The notes under the pieces: generated by a model
The model's input: only the letters and a program-made list of their open reading frames with translations
What the model was told of the DNA's origin: nothing
Databases searched by the model: none
Assembly (NCBI GenBank): GCA_024138025.1
Contig: JAMXBD010000055.1
Coordinates: 1,302,001-1,366,000 of the forward strand
DNA: 64,000 nucleotides
Origin: Combretum micranthum
Lineage: Eukaryota > Streptophyta > Magnoliopsida > Myrtales > Combretaceae
Direction: 5' to 3'
In this document: positions 1 through 11,348 of the stretch, in pieces
Layout: each line of letters begins with the position of its first letter
Position numbering within the stretch: the stretch's first letter is position 1
Translations under genes and position numbers: made by a program

Positions 1-465
1 AAATTCTTTTCTATTATTTTATTTGAAAGAAGATATGAATTGAAGAAGAATTAAATTTTTAATCTATCTTAAATTCTTAATTATATAAATGAAATAAATA
101 AGTTTTCTTATAAGTGTTACAGCCATAACTCATGATGATATGAATTCCAAATGTAGAAGAGGGAGTTGAGGAGGGATGGAAGGAGATAAAGAGAGTGTGA
201 AAAACATAATTGAAATGCGATAGGAAAAATGTACCATTCCAATAGTTGATAAGCTTATAATAATACGGTTGTATTTTTCATATTTTATCTTATTTGATTC
301 AAATAGGTAAAATAAGTAAACTCAGTTAAAAACGTAAGATTCTATTGAGTTTATATAGAGATTTGGTTAAAACATAAGATTTTATAGAAAAACAATTTTA
401 CCGATGAGTTAACTTGGAAGGACCTCATAAAATCATATGGGTAAAATCACAATTTTGAGAACAGG
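1..465. repeat. Diverged third copy of the 8.4/10.1 kb dispersed repeat
   Basis: This stretch aligns by eye with 8385-8850 and 10135-10605. Shared landmarks in the same order are a block ending TTAATTATATAAAT, a purine-rich GGGAGG run, a segment reading ATAGTTGATAAGCTTATAA, and a terminal block reading GGTAAAATCACAATTTTGA. It is clearly more diverged than the two later copies are from each other. The repeat probably extends left beyond the window edge. No gene is seen in it. Confidence 0.6.
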
Positions 466-817
466 CCTACCTAATCTAAGTAAGAGAGAATTTCTCTCTT
501 CTCTCAACTTTTTGGATATTTTGCCATCAATTCATACTCATACACTTATTGATTTAAGTATTGAAGTGGATGTGTTAAACAAATCCCTAGCACCTACTAT
601 CGTGTTCTTGACTTTTTGGCTATTTTGCCATCAATTCACTCATACACTTACTGATTTAAGTATTGGAGTGGATGTGCTGAACAAATCCCTAGCACCCACT
701 AATCGTGTTCTATCTTGCATGCCTGAATTAATGAAACAAAGGATTTACATACAAGTGAATCATCACTCTAATGTATTAAATCCTTTATCAACGAAATATG
801 TTCGGAACAAGTCTTAG
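437..817 (+). other. Unrecognised 126-codon open frame containing a duplicated segment
   Basis: The open frame starts inside the end of the repeat at 1-465. Its sequence contains two copies of a unit of about 103 bp (507-609 and 610-711), so the translation repeats the string VDVLNKSLAPT. I recognise no family. No introns, signal peptide or promoter are evident. It could be a relic or a chance frame kept open by the tandem duplication. Confidence 0.15.
507..711. repeat. Two-unit tandem direct repeat, about 103 bp per unit
   Basis: Unit 1 (about 507-609) and unit 2 (about 610-711) share ACTTTTTGG, TATTTTGCCATCAATTCA, TGATTTAAGTATTG, AACAAATCCCTAGCACC and TCGTGTTCT in the same order. They differ by a handful of substitutions and a 1-3 bp indel. 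Confidence 0.85.
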
Positions 818-1681
818 CTCAATTTGTTTGCAGCCTTATATGAAACCTAATGGGGATGGTGCATAGGGTCCAAAAAAAGACATGAATCAAGTTTGACATG
901 TACCCCATGCCAGGCTTGATGGATTTCTCACATGATGATGGTGATCTAAGATGTAGTCATTATATGTTTTATTGCGCATGAATGCTCCTTGAATAGGTTT
1001 TCCTTTTCCATTTTTCTTAACATTTACTTAGAAATTGTATATCATATTTTATATATATATCAAATATGTTGGTTTTTTTTTTTTTACATAAATTTGTTGG
1101 TTGACTTCAATGGTATAATAAAATATTTAGTACAATCAATTCATAGTATTGAAACCAACAAATAAGATGTGTGACAAATAAATATCACATTTTTCTTCAT
1201 AGGAATGTCTAGGATACCTTTTGATAACTTAAAATTCTTCATTGAGTTAGTAGAAATTATTCAACAATAAAGATAATCGAATGAAAGTTTGCTATCCCTA
1301 AATCGCTATCTCATTTCTATATTTACCAATCAACATTTATCGTATTATAAAGTAATAAAATCTGTAAAATAAAGAAAGTAATAATTATAATATGTGGCAA
1401 ATATTGATTGGTGAGAAATGACATGGCAATTTAGTGTTGGTGATGGACTCCTAGAAATTAGGAGTTTATGGCTGGTCAATGAATATCATTAATTAGGAGT
1501 TTATGGCTGTATTATAGGGTCAATGAATATTATTGAAAACAAAACCAATCGTCATTATAGCAAATTTGTATACCAAAAATAGGAGAGCTTGATTTGTATA
1601 AATACCCATGTATGTAGAAAAGAAAAGAAATATAAAAAAACCTAGAATATTTCTTTCTAATTGAAAACATTTAGGAATATT
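712..1681. other. Gene-free AT-rich stretch left of the copia element
   Basis: No open frame or recognisable protein similarity is seen on either strand. The only structure is a short duplication near 1455-1520, where AATTAGGAGTTTATGGCTG occurs twice about 30 bp apart, each followed by GTCAATGAATAT. Confidence 0.6.
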
Positions 1682-1686
1682 AAATT
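1682..1686. other. Target-site duplication (left), AAATT
   Basis: AAATT immediately precedes the 5' LTR and recurs at 6623-6627 immediately after the 3' LTR. A 5-bp duplication is the size expected for a copia integrase, and it fixes both ends of the element. Confidence 0.85.
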
Positions 1687-1974
1687 TATTGGATGTATAG
1701 TGTTAGCATTCTGTTATTTCTCTGTTAGGCTTAGCTGTTTTTGTTAGTCTTATTTATTAATCTCCGTTTGTTCCCTTTAACGTTTTTAGTTTCTTTTGTT
1801 TCTTGACAACTGGCTTTTAGCTTGTACTAGTTATAAATAGTTGGATCTATATGTACTGTAAATAATATAGAAATACAGAACTTTCTTGATCCTTTCTTTC
1901 TCTGTTCTCTCAATGCACGTTTTCTTCTTTGTCAAATTCTTAGATCAAATGGATGAAAACACTCGTAATCTTCA
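1687..1974 (+). repeat. 5' LTR of the copia element
   Basis: The LTR runs from TATTGGATGTATAG to CACTCGTAATCTTCA. The right end is fixed by the adjoining TGGTATCAGAGC primer-binding site and the left end by the AAATT duplication and the matching 3' LTR. A TATA-like box, TATAAATAG, lies at 1832-1840. In the 3' LTR the same place reads AATAAATAG, so only the 5' copy keeps the box. Confidence 0.93.
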
Positions 1975-1992
1975 TGGTATCAGAGCAGGTTT
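1975..1992 (+). other. Primer-binding site (initiator-Met tRNA) of the copia element
   Basis: TGGTATCAGAGCAGGTTT starts directly after the CA end of the 5' LTR. TGGTATCAGAGC is the usual complement of the 3' end of plant initiator methionine tRNA used by copia elements. Confidence 0.92.
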
Positions 1993-2089
1993 ATGAACTG
2001 ATAGAGCTTTTCTTCTATTGTAAGTTCTCTCTGTTACTTTCCGATGGCGATTATAAATGATAATAATGTTTAGATCTGAATGTTAATGA

Positions 2090-3195
2090 TCCAATTTTCA
2101 TTTTGGGTTCAGATAGTCCTAGCATGTGTTTAGGAAATATCTTGTTCAACAGATCGAACTTTATGGCATGGAATCGTTTGATTAAGATGGCTTTAGGAGC
2201 AAAATGTAAATTAGGTTTATCGATGGTACGCATATTAAACCTAGCGATAATTCACCTGATTTACCTAAGTGGATTAGAAGTGATTACATGGTTAGATGCT
2301 GGATTTTGAATTCAATGAATGCTATTTGACTCAAAATTTCCTTTATGCTAATTCATCTTTGGATTTGTGGAATGAAATTGTGGAGCAGTATGGACAGTTG
2401 AATGGTCCTCTTGTTTATCAATTGCAACAGGAGATCTCTAGTTTAAAGAAAGGAATATGTCGGTTAGTACATACTATAATAGGTTGAAGAAGGTTTGGGA
2501 TGAATTGAGTGCTTTAAATGTGTATCCTTCGTGTATTTATGGTCGAATGGAATACTGTACATGTCGTATGAAAGAATGGATAGTAGATTTTGAATCACAA
2601 ACCCAACTCATGCAGTTTTTAATGGGTTTGAGTGATAGTTTTGAACATATGCGGAATCAGATTCTTTCAATGGATCCATTGCCATCAGTAAATCGTGCAT
2701 ATTACTTAGTACAGTAAGTTGAAAAACAAAGAGAAATTACTATGGTGAGTGGAATAGATGGATTGGCTTTTAGTGTTAGAAGGATGTTCCTCGAAATTAT
2801 TAGAAAAACGAAAAGTGAAAGGAAAGTTATGTGTAAACATTATGGAATTGAAGGTCATTTGATTGAAATTGCTTTCAAATCGTTGGATATCCAGATGGTA
2901 TAAAGGGAAACGATTTTCAAAAGGGCAAAAACGTGTTGTTTCAACTGCTAATGTGGAGAAAATGAAGTATTCTTATGACACACCTTTTGATTATGTTCCT
3001 GATAATTCTAACTTGGCTACTAGAGGACAAATTTCAGTTGATACAAAGGTGTTGCAGAGCATGTGTGCAGAAATGGTGAAGTTTTTGCAATTTCAATCTG
3101 GACATAAGGATATGAAGGATGTTGTTGTTAATGCTGTGCACAGTGCAGGTATTAATTCTAATCCTCGCTTTTTGTTTTTTTGCTTTGAATATTGA
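2090..3195 (+). pseudogene. gag: Copia gag, broken
   Basis: The capsid/nucleocapsid part can be followed across at least four frames (about 2103-2290, 2296-2455, 2457-2717, 2863-3195). Recognisable copia gag (UBN2-type) motifs are WNEIVEQYGQLNGPLVYQL followed by STYYNRLKKVWDEL and FLMGLSDSFEHMRNQIL. A zinc-knuckle relic at about 2830-2870 reads CKHYGIEGHLIEIAFK. The spacing is right, but only the first Cys and the His of the CCHC set remain. Frameshifts lie near 2290 and 2455, and a stop follows LVQ at about 2715. It would have packaged element RNA; in this state it cannot. Confidence 0.85.
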
Positions 3196-4290
3196 TCATG
3201 ACTCTTGATAGTGGATACAGGGCCACTGATCATCTAACACCACACTTTAACCTTTTGACTCATGTTGTTCCCTTATCAAAACCACTCTATATTAGACTTT
3301 CTGATGGATAAGCCAAACTAATTTTCTTTGTGGAAGATTCGATTGAATTCTGATTTGATTCTTGGTGATGTCCTATACACACTAGACTACACTCACAATC
3401 TTTTATCTATGAGTAAAACACTTAAATCTAACAATCTTGCCATCACTTTTAACAAAGATTCATGTCTTTTTTAGGACCTAAAAACTAAAGATAATGTGGT
3501 AGAAGCAAATGTGCATTTTAGATTGTATGTACTAGGACTTTTCCTAAGAATTTTAATTCCTTGTTTTCTGGTCAGTCTAATAAAAGTTCAGTAGCTACAC
3601 TTAAGTCAAGCATACTTCATTTGTTACATTCTCGAATGGGTCACTCATCTATTTCAAAACTTGCACATTTACCTTTTTGTAAATCTTTTGATATGTCCAA
3701 GTTTCAATGTGATATTTGTTGTAAGGCTAAAATAAATCGGATGTCATTTCCTTTAAGTTCCAATAGGGCTTCTTCTTCATTCTATTTGTTACATATAACT
3801 TGTGGGGACTTTTTATGACTACCTCTATCACTGGTGCAAATTATTTTTTGACCACTGTTGATGACTATAGTCGTTGTACTTGGACCTATGCTTTAAATAA
3901 CAAATATTGAGTGTCTAATGTGATGTCACAATTTTTCAAGTATGTTAATAATCATTTTGAAAAGACACAAAAATTGTGCGAACTGATAATGGTTCAGAAT
4001 TTTTATCTTTAGCTACAAAGTCCTTGTTAGAAACTCTTAGTATATTACATCAACGTTCTACTGTTTATACTCTACAACAAAATGGGAAGGCAGAATGTAA
4101 ACATAGGCATTTTCCAGATGATAGCAGGGCCTTATGTTTGTAAGCCAATTTGCCTAAAATTTTTTGGAGTGAATGTGTTTTAATGGCTACTTATCTCATA
4201 AATAGAATGCCCATGGCTATTCTAGATTGGAAAACACCTTTTGAGTTGCTTTTTAACAAATCACCAGATTACACACATCTCTACTGATGG
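3196..4290 (+). pseudogene. pol: Copia protease and integrase region of pol, broken
   Basis: A protease active-site motif (VDTG) is readable at 3211-3222, but the frame is lost by one base right after it, before the ATDHLTP string. From 3600 the integrase zinc-binding domain is visible as HLLHSRMGH followed by CDICCKAK, the HHCC pattern. The catalytic core follows in shifting frames: VDDYSR (first Asp, near 3858), RTDNGSEF (second Asp, near 3980) and QNGKAECKHRH (Glu, near 4090). All three DDE residues therefore survive although the frame does not. WSECVLMATYLINRMP continues the typical copia integrase up to about 4215. Confidence 0.85.
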
Positions 4291-6260
4291 GGTGCTTATG
4301 TCATACAGTAATTCCTTCTCAAAAACGAGACAAATCTGATCCTAAAGGAACTAGGTGTATTTTTCTTGGTTATCCACAAGGCCAAAAGGCATATAAACTT
4401 TTTAATTTGTCTTCTCAAAATATTATTGTGCGTCGAGATGTTTTTATTTTTGAAGATCAATTTCCTTTCAAGAAAACTAGTTCTATTGATTTCATTTTAA
4501 AGTATGCCCTATTTCTTTTGATTACTCTGATTTCATTGAGTCTCATTCGTCTTTTGATCATGATTCTGATCCTATTAGTGAATTTCCTATTGATACCTCT
4601 TTAACCACTGATGCTCCTCATTTAAGATGATCTATGAGACAAAGGAATTTACCTTCTTGGTTAAATGACTATATACATTCCATGCAAACTACCAATGACT
4701 CTGTCATATCATCTTTTTCTCTTATCCATACTGCCATTACATATCCAATTTTTAGCCCCCAACACTTCTGCTACCTATCCTTCAAATTTCACTTGTTCTT
4801 TGGCTAATGTTTTTACTGTTTCGGAACCACACACATATTCATAAGTTGTTAAACATAATGAGTGGTTAATGCTATGTAAAATGAGTTAGATGCTTTAGAG
4901 ACAAATGAAACTTGGGAATTGACTTCTCTACCTGAAGGGAAGAAAGCAATAGGGTATAAATGGGTTTATAAAACTAAATTTAAACCCAATGGTTCAGTAG
5001 ATAGATATAAGGCTAGATTGGTAGCTAAGGGATACACACAAATTGAAAGGGAAGATTATCATGATACTTTTTCTCCAGTGGCAAAACTTGGGACTATTCG
5101 TATAGTGTTAGCTGTTGCTAGTGCAAAGTAATGGCCTTTGCATCAAGTAGACATCAACAATGCTTTTCTTCATGGTACTTTACATGAAGAAATATATATG
5201 AAACCTCCACCAGGTTACACTAAAGCTTCCATACATCAGTATGTAAGCTGAAAAGGTCTTTATATGGCCTTATGCAGCTTCACGATAGTGGAATCAAGAG
5301 CTCACTTAATTTTTGTTGTCCAAAGGTTTTGAACAATTTAAGAATGACTATTCTTTATTTACCAGATCAAGTAATCTTGGTTTTCATGTTGCCCTGGTGT
5401 ATGTTGATGATTTGCTCTTGATAGGAACTAATGAGCAGGTTCTTATTAATTTGAAACATGATTTAGACACTACATTTACTATTAAAGATTTGGGTGAGAT
5501 ACGTTTTTTTCTTGGTTTAGAAATTTGCAGGGATTCTTCAGGTATTCAAATCCATCAACGAAAGTACATTGTTGACATCTTGAATGATTGGATTATCAGC
5601 ATGCAAACCTGTTCCACTCCTCTTCCTTCTAGCATTCGGCTCGATAAGGATCAAGGTGATCTTGTTTCAGATCCTAATTTTTATTGAAGAACTATTGGTC
5701 CTCTTCTATATTTGAATTTGTTTCGACCTAATTTGTCTTTTGCTGTTAATCGGCTTAGTCAATTTGTCTCAACATCGAAATCTGTCCATCTTATTGCCCT
5801 TATGCATTTGTTACGGTATTTGAAGGGTACCATATCTCTTGTCTAATATTTCCTTCTTCATAATACTTTACAATTGCATGCTTTTGTTGATTCTGATTGG
5901 GCAACATGTTCTATTGATCGTCAATCTGTCACTGGATATTGTATTATGTTTGGCTCTACTGCAGTGTGTTGGAAATCTGAAAAACAAAGTACAGTATCCA
6001 CTTCTTCAGCCGAGGCTGAGTATCGAAGTTTAGCTGCAACATCTAAGGAATTGTTATGCGTGTCCTACGTACTTAAAGATCTACATATTGAAGTTCACTT
6101 ACCTGTTTCACTCTTTTGTGATAACAAGTCTACCATCATGATTGCCAACAATCCTTATCAACATGGTCGAACTAAACATGTAGAGGTCGATATTCATTTT
6201 ACTCGTGAGCAAATTTTCAAAGGCTTTCTGGTTTTATCCCATCTCAATTCAGCATAGCAA
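4287..6260 (+). pseudogene. pol: Copia reverse transcriptase and RNase H region of pol, broken
   Basis: The reverse transcriptase (RVT_2) begins near 4900. [20 protein letters not shown] and [10 protein letters not shown] are at 4950-5045, then [11 protein letters not shown], then [10 protein letters not shown]. The catalytic YVDD is intact at 5400-5411, followed by DLGEIRFFLGLEI. RNase H at 5874-6257 shows DSDWATCSIDRQSVTGYC, STSSAEAEYRSLA and the C-terminal TKHVEVDIHFTREQI. Stops sit at 5129 and 5685, and there is a frameshift between 5250 and 5320. The order and motifs are those of the copia superfamily. Confidence 0.9.
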
Positions 6261-6320
6261 GTTATAGATATGTTTACCAAGTCTCTTCTTGCTCATTATT
6301 TTCTTACTCTTTATTCAAGA

Positions 6321-6338
6321 TCCCACTTGAGGGGGGAG
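6321..6338 (+). other. Polypurine tract of the copia element
   Basis: TCCCACTTGAGGGGGGAG directly abuts the 3' LTR start at 6339. A G-rich tract after CACTTGA is the standard plus-strand primer site of plant copia elements. Confidence 0.9.
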
Positions 6339-6622
6339 TATTGGATGTATGGTGTTAGTATTATGTTATTTCTCTGTTAGGATTAGCTGTTTTTAGTCTT
6401 ATTTATTAAGATCCATTTGTTCCCTTTAACGTTTTTAGTTTCTTTTGTTTCTTGACAGCTGGCTTTTAGCTTGTACTAGTAATAAATAGTTGGATTTATA
6501 TGTACAGTAAATAATATGGAAATATAGAACTTTCTCAATCCTTTCTTTCTCTATTCTCTCTATACACGTTTTCTTCTTCGTTAAATTCTTAGATCAAATG
6601 ATGAAAACACTCGTAATCTTCA
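6339..6622 (+). repeat. 3' LTR of the copia element
   Basis: It matches 1687-1974 along its whole length, with about 20 substitutions, a 3-bp gap after CTGTTTTT and a 1-bp gap near ATCAAATG. It ends CACTCGTAATCTTCA and is followed by the AAATT target duplication (6623-6627). Confidence 0.93.
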
Positions 6623-6627
6623 AAATT

Positions 6628-7249
6628 CCCATCCAATAAATTCTATTGTAGAAGCACATTAGGCATTTGACTCAGCATATTTCAAATGCTTCAGTCCTAT
6701 CCATAACATGGTTAATATGGTGTTTAGTTATAATAACAATACAAAGAGTACAATATAATAACACAACACATATCCATTGTGTTATGTTTGATTCACCACA
6801 TATAGAACACATCTTGTTTTTGTGTTTCTTATCCCCTCTAATTGTCTCTTGTTTATGCGTACGGTATTACATTAGAATAATAATTCTAACAATTATACCC
6901 ATTGATCTATATCTTATATTTTTTAATTATATACAAGTTATTGTAACACTAACACCTCATAATTATTGTTGCTACCACTACATGACCACCGCCATAAGTA
7001 AATTACCGCCAGCATTATTGTTTTCACTTGGTCATCACCTGACCACTGTTAGGGAGTTATGTTGTTATGTAGCGGTGAAAATGAAATAATAATGTGATCA
7101 TAATTATGCTGTGTAGCAGTGACAATGATGCAATGATAGTGTTAGAGGCATTGTGGGAAGTGGCGTAATGTAAGAGAGGTAGTTATAATGGTAGTACAAT
7201 GTGATAGTGTAAGCGGTGGAGCTGCAGCAATGGTAATCTAGTGTCAGTA
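6628..7249. other. Gene-free stretch; only an unrecognised 140-codon frame
   Basis: An open frame at 6667-7089 (+) is rich in I, L, H and C and matches nothing I know. Codon use looks like random AT-rich sequence, and no splice or promoter context supports it. The right part (7100-7257) is GGTG/GTGG-rich, like the flank at 9527-9597. Confidence 0.5.
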
Positions 7250-7257
7250 ATGGTGCT

Positions 7258-9526
7258 TAGGGTTGTCCATTGAATCGAATCAAACTGAACCGAACTGCAA
7301 AATGTGTTTTTTTTTTTATATATATTTTAGTTAGGTTCGGAAGAGTATAAACTATTACGGTTTGGTTTGAAGGGTCAAACCGAAGTGCTTCACATTAAAA
7401 GAAAATAAAAAAAACCATTTTATTTATTTATAACTCTTAAACATTAGATATCAGGATCATATGTGACATTTTAATCTAATATCATGTATGTATGCAATAT
7501 GTTATAATAGGCTTGAAATTGAATCGTAATTCTGAGTTCTAATACCATACTTGCATTTAGATGAATCTTTGAAAAGGGATTGAGTAAAATTTCAATTTGT
7601 AGATTTGTTAGGATAAATTGCGATTTTGTTCTAACTTATGGAATTTAAATTACATTTTAAGCACGTTAATGTTATTTATAAATATGAATGTTTTATGTAT
7701 TTATTATATTATATATTTTACGTAATACACCGTTAAATATATTATATATTGATAATATTATATAAGTAATCTTTTACTCGTCTTAAAAAATGTAGAATAG
7801 GTTTTTGGTTCCTCACATAAAACTTAGTTTTAATACTTTATAGTTTGCACATCTCTTTGACACAAGGTTGTCAAACTCATGATTTTATTAGAATAGTAAG
7901 AGGTTAGTAGAATCGGAATGTAAAATCGAAACGTAGAAATGTAAGTTTCTATAACCTTTGTAAAATAGCTTTAAAAAATTATAGAAATGCTTATGAAAGA
8001 CATAGAATGCTTATAGAAGATATAGAACACGTATACACATAATGGATGTAAAAAATAAAATAAAGAAATTAAGTTCTTTATTTTTTCATAATAAATCTTA
8101 ATCCATGATATAACATATATAAAAAAGGGCGAATAGAGTCAAAATTAATTTAGTTTCTCAAAGAGTTTTTTTTTCATCATATCCAATCATTTAGGCATTA
8201 TATTTTTGTCAAGTTTAAACAGTGTTTTTTAAGATATAAATATCGATGAAAAATTGACGTTTTATTCATAAATGGATTAAACAAATACAATACAAATATG
8301 ACACAATATGATACAGATAAGCTTAGATGCAGATATGATACAAATACGATACAAATAAAAATCAGACAATCCAAATAGACCCTATTGTTTTGTTTGAAAT
8401 AAGTGATAAATTGAAGAAGAACAAAATCTTTCAACTTATTAAATGCTTAATTATATAAATAAAATAAATAATTTTTTTATCAACTTTACAACTAACTTGA
8501 CTTGAATGAATTATAGAATAGGGTTTATGGGGAAGGGAGGAAAAAAGATAGCGAGAGCGTATGGAAACCAAATAGAAATGACAACAAAAACGATACATTA
8601 TCTTAATTCCTAATAGTTGGTGAGCTTATAAACACACAGTTATACTTTTTATATTTAGCTTATCTTAGTCGAATAGGTAGAATCGGTGAATTCGTTAAAA
8701 TCATAACATTTACCAAGTTTATGTGTAGACTCAGTTGAAATAGTAAGATTCTACCAAAAAGTAATTTTACATATGAGTCAACTCAAAAGACCTCCTCAAG
8801 TCATAGGCTCATAGAATCATAAGGATAAAATCACGATTTTGAAAACTATGTTGACATACTAATTGCATTTTTAATAAAATTTTCCTAAAATAACATAAGA
8901 AATTTCCATAAATTACGATGTCATTTATTATTATCGTCAAATTCTTTACTATATGCTTTCTCATTTATTGCATATAATATGGAAAATTACCTTATTTTCA
9001 TATATTTAATATAAACATGTTGAAAAAAAATGCTAAAGTAAAACTAATTAGTACAAGGAAAATTTAAATACATTATGAGGAAGAATATTATAAATAAATA
9101 TGGAATTAATTAAAAGAATGATTTTCTTAGTCAGTTTTATGGATTTATTAAAAATAAATATTACTTTAAGTTCACATTGAAAAATATTTTTATGATAGAT
9201 AATATGTATATATGAAATTATTAAGTACGCAATCTAATATCTTGATAAGTGTATTTAATCATTCCACAATGTTCTTCAATCTAAACATCTTTTTTTTTTT
9301 TGGAACTCAAATAATTATTAATATTATTTATTAAAACTAAATGTTTTTAAAAACAGTTTGAACCGAAAGGAACTAAATCGAACGGCACTTGAAGTTATTT
9401 GTTTCAAAACTTCGAACTATTAAAAATGGTCAGTTCATTAAAGGTTTGAACTGAATAGTTTCAAATGTGATTCGATTCGATTCAATCCTTGAAAAGAATC
9501 ATATTGAACATGAGCACCACCCTTGA
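7258..9526. mobile_element. Possible hAT-like non-autonomous element
   Basis: The left end TAGGGTTGTCCATTGAATCG and the reverse complement of the right end (AAGGGTGGTGCTCATGTTCA, then a GATTGAATCGAATCG tract) resemble imperfect terminal inverted repeats. ATGGTGCT at 7250-7257 and TTGGTGCT at 9527-9534 would be an 8-bp target duplication with one mismatch. AGGG-type ends plus an 8-bp duplication suit the hAT superfamily. No transposase is seen inside. The inverted ends are imperfect, so the call is tentative. Confidence 0.35.
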
Positions 9527-9595
9527 TTGGTGCTAGTGGTGGTGACGACGTAATAATGCTAATGTCATTATGGTGCTGATGGCGGTGATAAAATT
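7848..9595 (+). repeat. Unit 1 of a 1.75-kb tandem duplication
   Basis: This segment is repeated directly by 9598-11348 at an offset of 1750 bp. Both start at CACATCTCTTTGACA and end at GGCGGTGATAAAATT. Similarity, near 90% by eye, runs the whole length with small indels. The start lies inside the possible hAT-like element, so the duplication came after that insertion. Open frames inside on either strand are not conserved between the units and I do not call genes. Confidence 0.9.
8205..8390. repeat. Short dispersed MITE-like repeat (copy 1)
   Basis: A segment of about 180-200 bp rich in AAATACAATACA and GATATGATACAAATA motifs, with the right end GACAATCCAAATAGACCC. Related copies are at 9955-10135, 15640-15880, 53185-53375 and, partially, 30470-30600. 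The left ends, where visible, read TTTGGTCTGTC or similar, roughly the inverse of the right end. This suggests a small terminal-inverted-repeat element, though the boundaries are blurred. Confidence 0.45.
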
Positions 9596-9597
9596 AT

Positions 9598-11348
9598 CAC
9601 ATCTCTTTGACATCAAGGTTGTCAAACTCATGATTTTATTTAAAATCATCAAGAGGTTAGTAGAATCAAAACATAAAATCGAAACGTAGAAACGTAAGTT
9701 TCTATAACCTTTGCAAAATAGCTTTAAAAATTTATAAAAATGCTTATATAAGACTTAGAACACTTATAACACATAATGGATGTAAAAAAATAAAGAAATT
9801 AAGTTCTTTATTTTTCCATAATAAATCTTAATCCATGATATAACATATATAAAAAAGGGCCAATAGAGTCAAAATTAATTTAGTTTCTCAAAGAGGTTTT
9901 TTTTTTTTTTTTTTGTTTCATCATATCCAATCATTTATGCATATATTTTTGTCAATTTTAAACAGTGTTTTTCAAGAGATAAATACCGGTGAAAAATTGA
10001 CGGTTTTACTCATAAATGGATTAAACAAATACAATACAGATATGATACAAATATGATATAGATAAGTTTCAGATGCAAATCTGATATAAATACGATATAG
10101 ACAAAAATAAGACAATCCAAACAGACCCTATTGTTTTGTTTGAAATAAGTGATAAATTGAAGAATAAAATCTTTCAACTTATTAAATGCTTAATTATATA
10201 AATAAAATAAATAATTTTTCTTATCAACTTTACAGCTATACCTTGAATTGAATGAATTATATAAATATAGAGTAGGGGTTTTGGGGGGAGGGAGGGAAAA
10301 AGATAGCGAGAGCGTATGGAAACCAAATAGAAATGACAACAAAAAAGATACATTATCTTAATTCCTGATAGTTGATGATCTTGTAAACACATATTTATAC
10401 TTTTTATATTTTAGCTTATCTGACTCGAATGGGTAGAATCGGTAAATTCAGTTAAAATAATAACATTCTATCAAGTTTATGTGTAGACTCGATTGAAATA
10501 GTAAGATTTTACCAAAAAGTAATTTTACATATGAGTCAACTAAAAAGACCTTCTCAAGTCATAGGCTCGTAAAATCATAAGGATGAAACCATGATTTTGA
10601 AAACTATGTTTAACATACTAATTGCATTTTTAATAAAATTTTCCTAAAATTACATAATAAATTTCCATAAATTATGATGTCATTTATTATTATTTTCAAA
10701 TTCTTTACTATACGCTTTCCCATTTATTGCATGTAATATTTAAAATTACTTTATTTTCATATAATTGATACAAACATGTTGAAAAAAAAATGCTAAAGTA
10801 AAACTAATTAGTACAAGGAAAATTTAAATACATTATGAGGGGAAAATATTATAAATAAATATGGAATTAATGTAAAAGAATGATTTTCTTAGTCAGTTTT
10901 ATAGATTTATTAAAAATAAATATTATTTAAGTTCACATTGATTTTATGATAGGATAATATGTCTATATGAAATTATTAAGTACGCGATCTAATATCTTGA
11001 TAAGTGTATTTAATCATTCCATAATGTCCTTCAATCTAAACATCTTTTCTTTTGGGAACTCAAATAATTATTAATATATTATTTATTAAAACTAAATATT
11101 TTTATAAACAATTTGAACCGAAACGAACTAAATCGAACGGCATTTGAAGTTATTTGTTTCAAAACTTCGAACCGTTAAAAACAGGCCAGTTCATTAAAGG
11201 TTTGAACTGAATAGATTCGATTCGATTCGATTCGATTCAATCCCTGAAAAGAATCAAATTGAACCATGAACACCGTTGATTGATGCTAGTGGTGATGAGG
11301 ACGTAATAACGATAATGTCATTATGGTGCCGGTGGCGGTGATAAAATT
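9598..11348 (+). repeat. Unit 2 of the 1.75-kb tandem duplication
   Basis: Second unit of the direct repeat, see 7848-9595. Differences include a longer T tract (about 9897-9914), loss of several bases near 10935, and a (GATTC)n expansion at about 11217-11240 where unit 1 has only two or three repeats. Confidence 0.9.

Larger units (their letters stand above)
1687..6622 (+). mobile_element. Complete, inactive Ty1-copia LTR retrotransposon (4.94 kb)
   Basis: The element has the full order of a Ty1-copia retrotransposon: 5' LTR (1687-1974), initiator-Met tRNA primer-binding site (1975 on), gag, protease, integrase, reverse transcriptase, RNase H, polypurine tract (6321-6338) and 3' LTR (6339-6622). 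It is flanked by a perfect AAATT duplication. The pol order, with integrase before reverse transcriptase, identifies copia rather than gypsy. gag and pol are broken by many stops and frameshifts, so it cannot make a polyprotein. The two LTRs differ at roughly 20 of about 284 aligned bases plus small indels, near 7% by eye, so the insertion is old. Both LTRs begin TATTGG instead of TGTTGG, which suggests the change was already present in the copy that inserted or was shared during reverse transcription. Confidence 0.95.

Noticed and set aside
1975..1992. tRNA gene
   Set aside because: Only the 12-18 bases complementary to the tRNA 3' end are present; this is the retrotransposon primer site.
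6667..7089. 140-codon plus-strand frame beside the copia element
   Set aside because: Hydrophobic, AT-driven composition, no known motif, no splice or promoter context.
8198..8434. Minus-strand frame of 78 codons, with a related frame at 10174-10392
   Set aside because: They lie at overlapping but not equivalent positions in the two duplication units and do not share sequence in the same frame, so there is no sign of coding selection.
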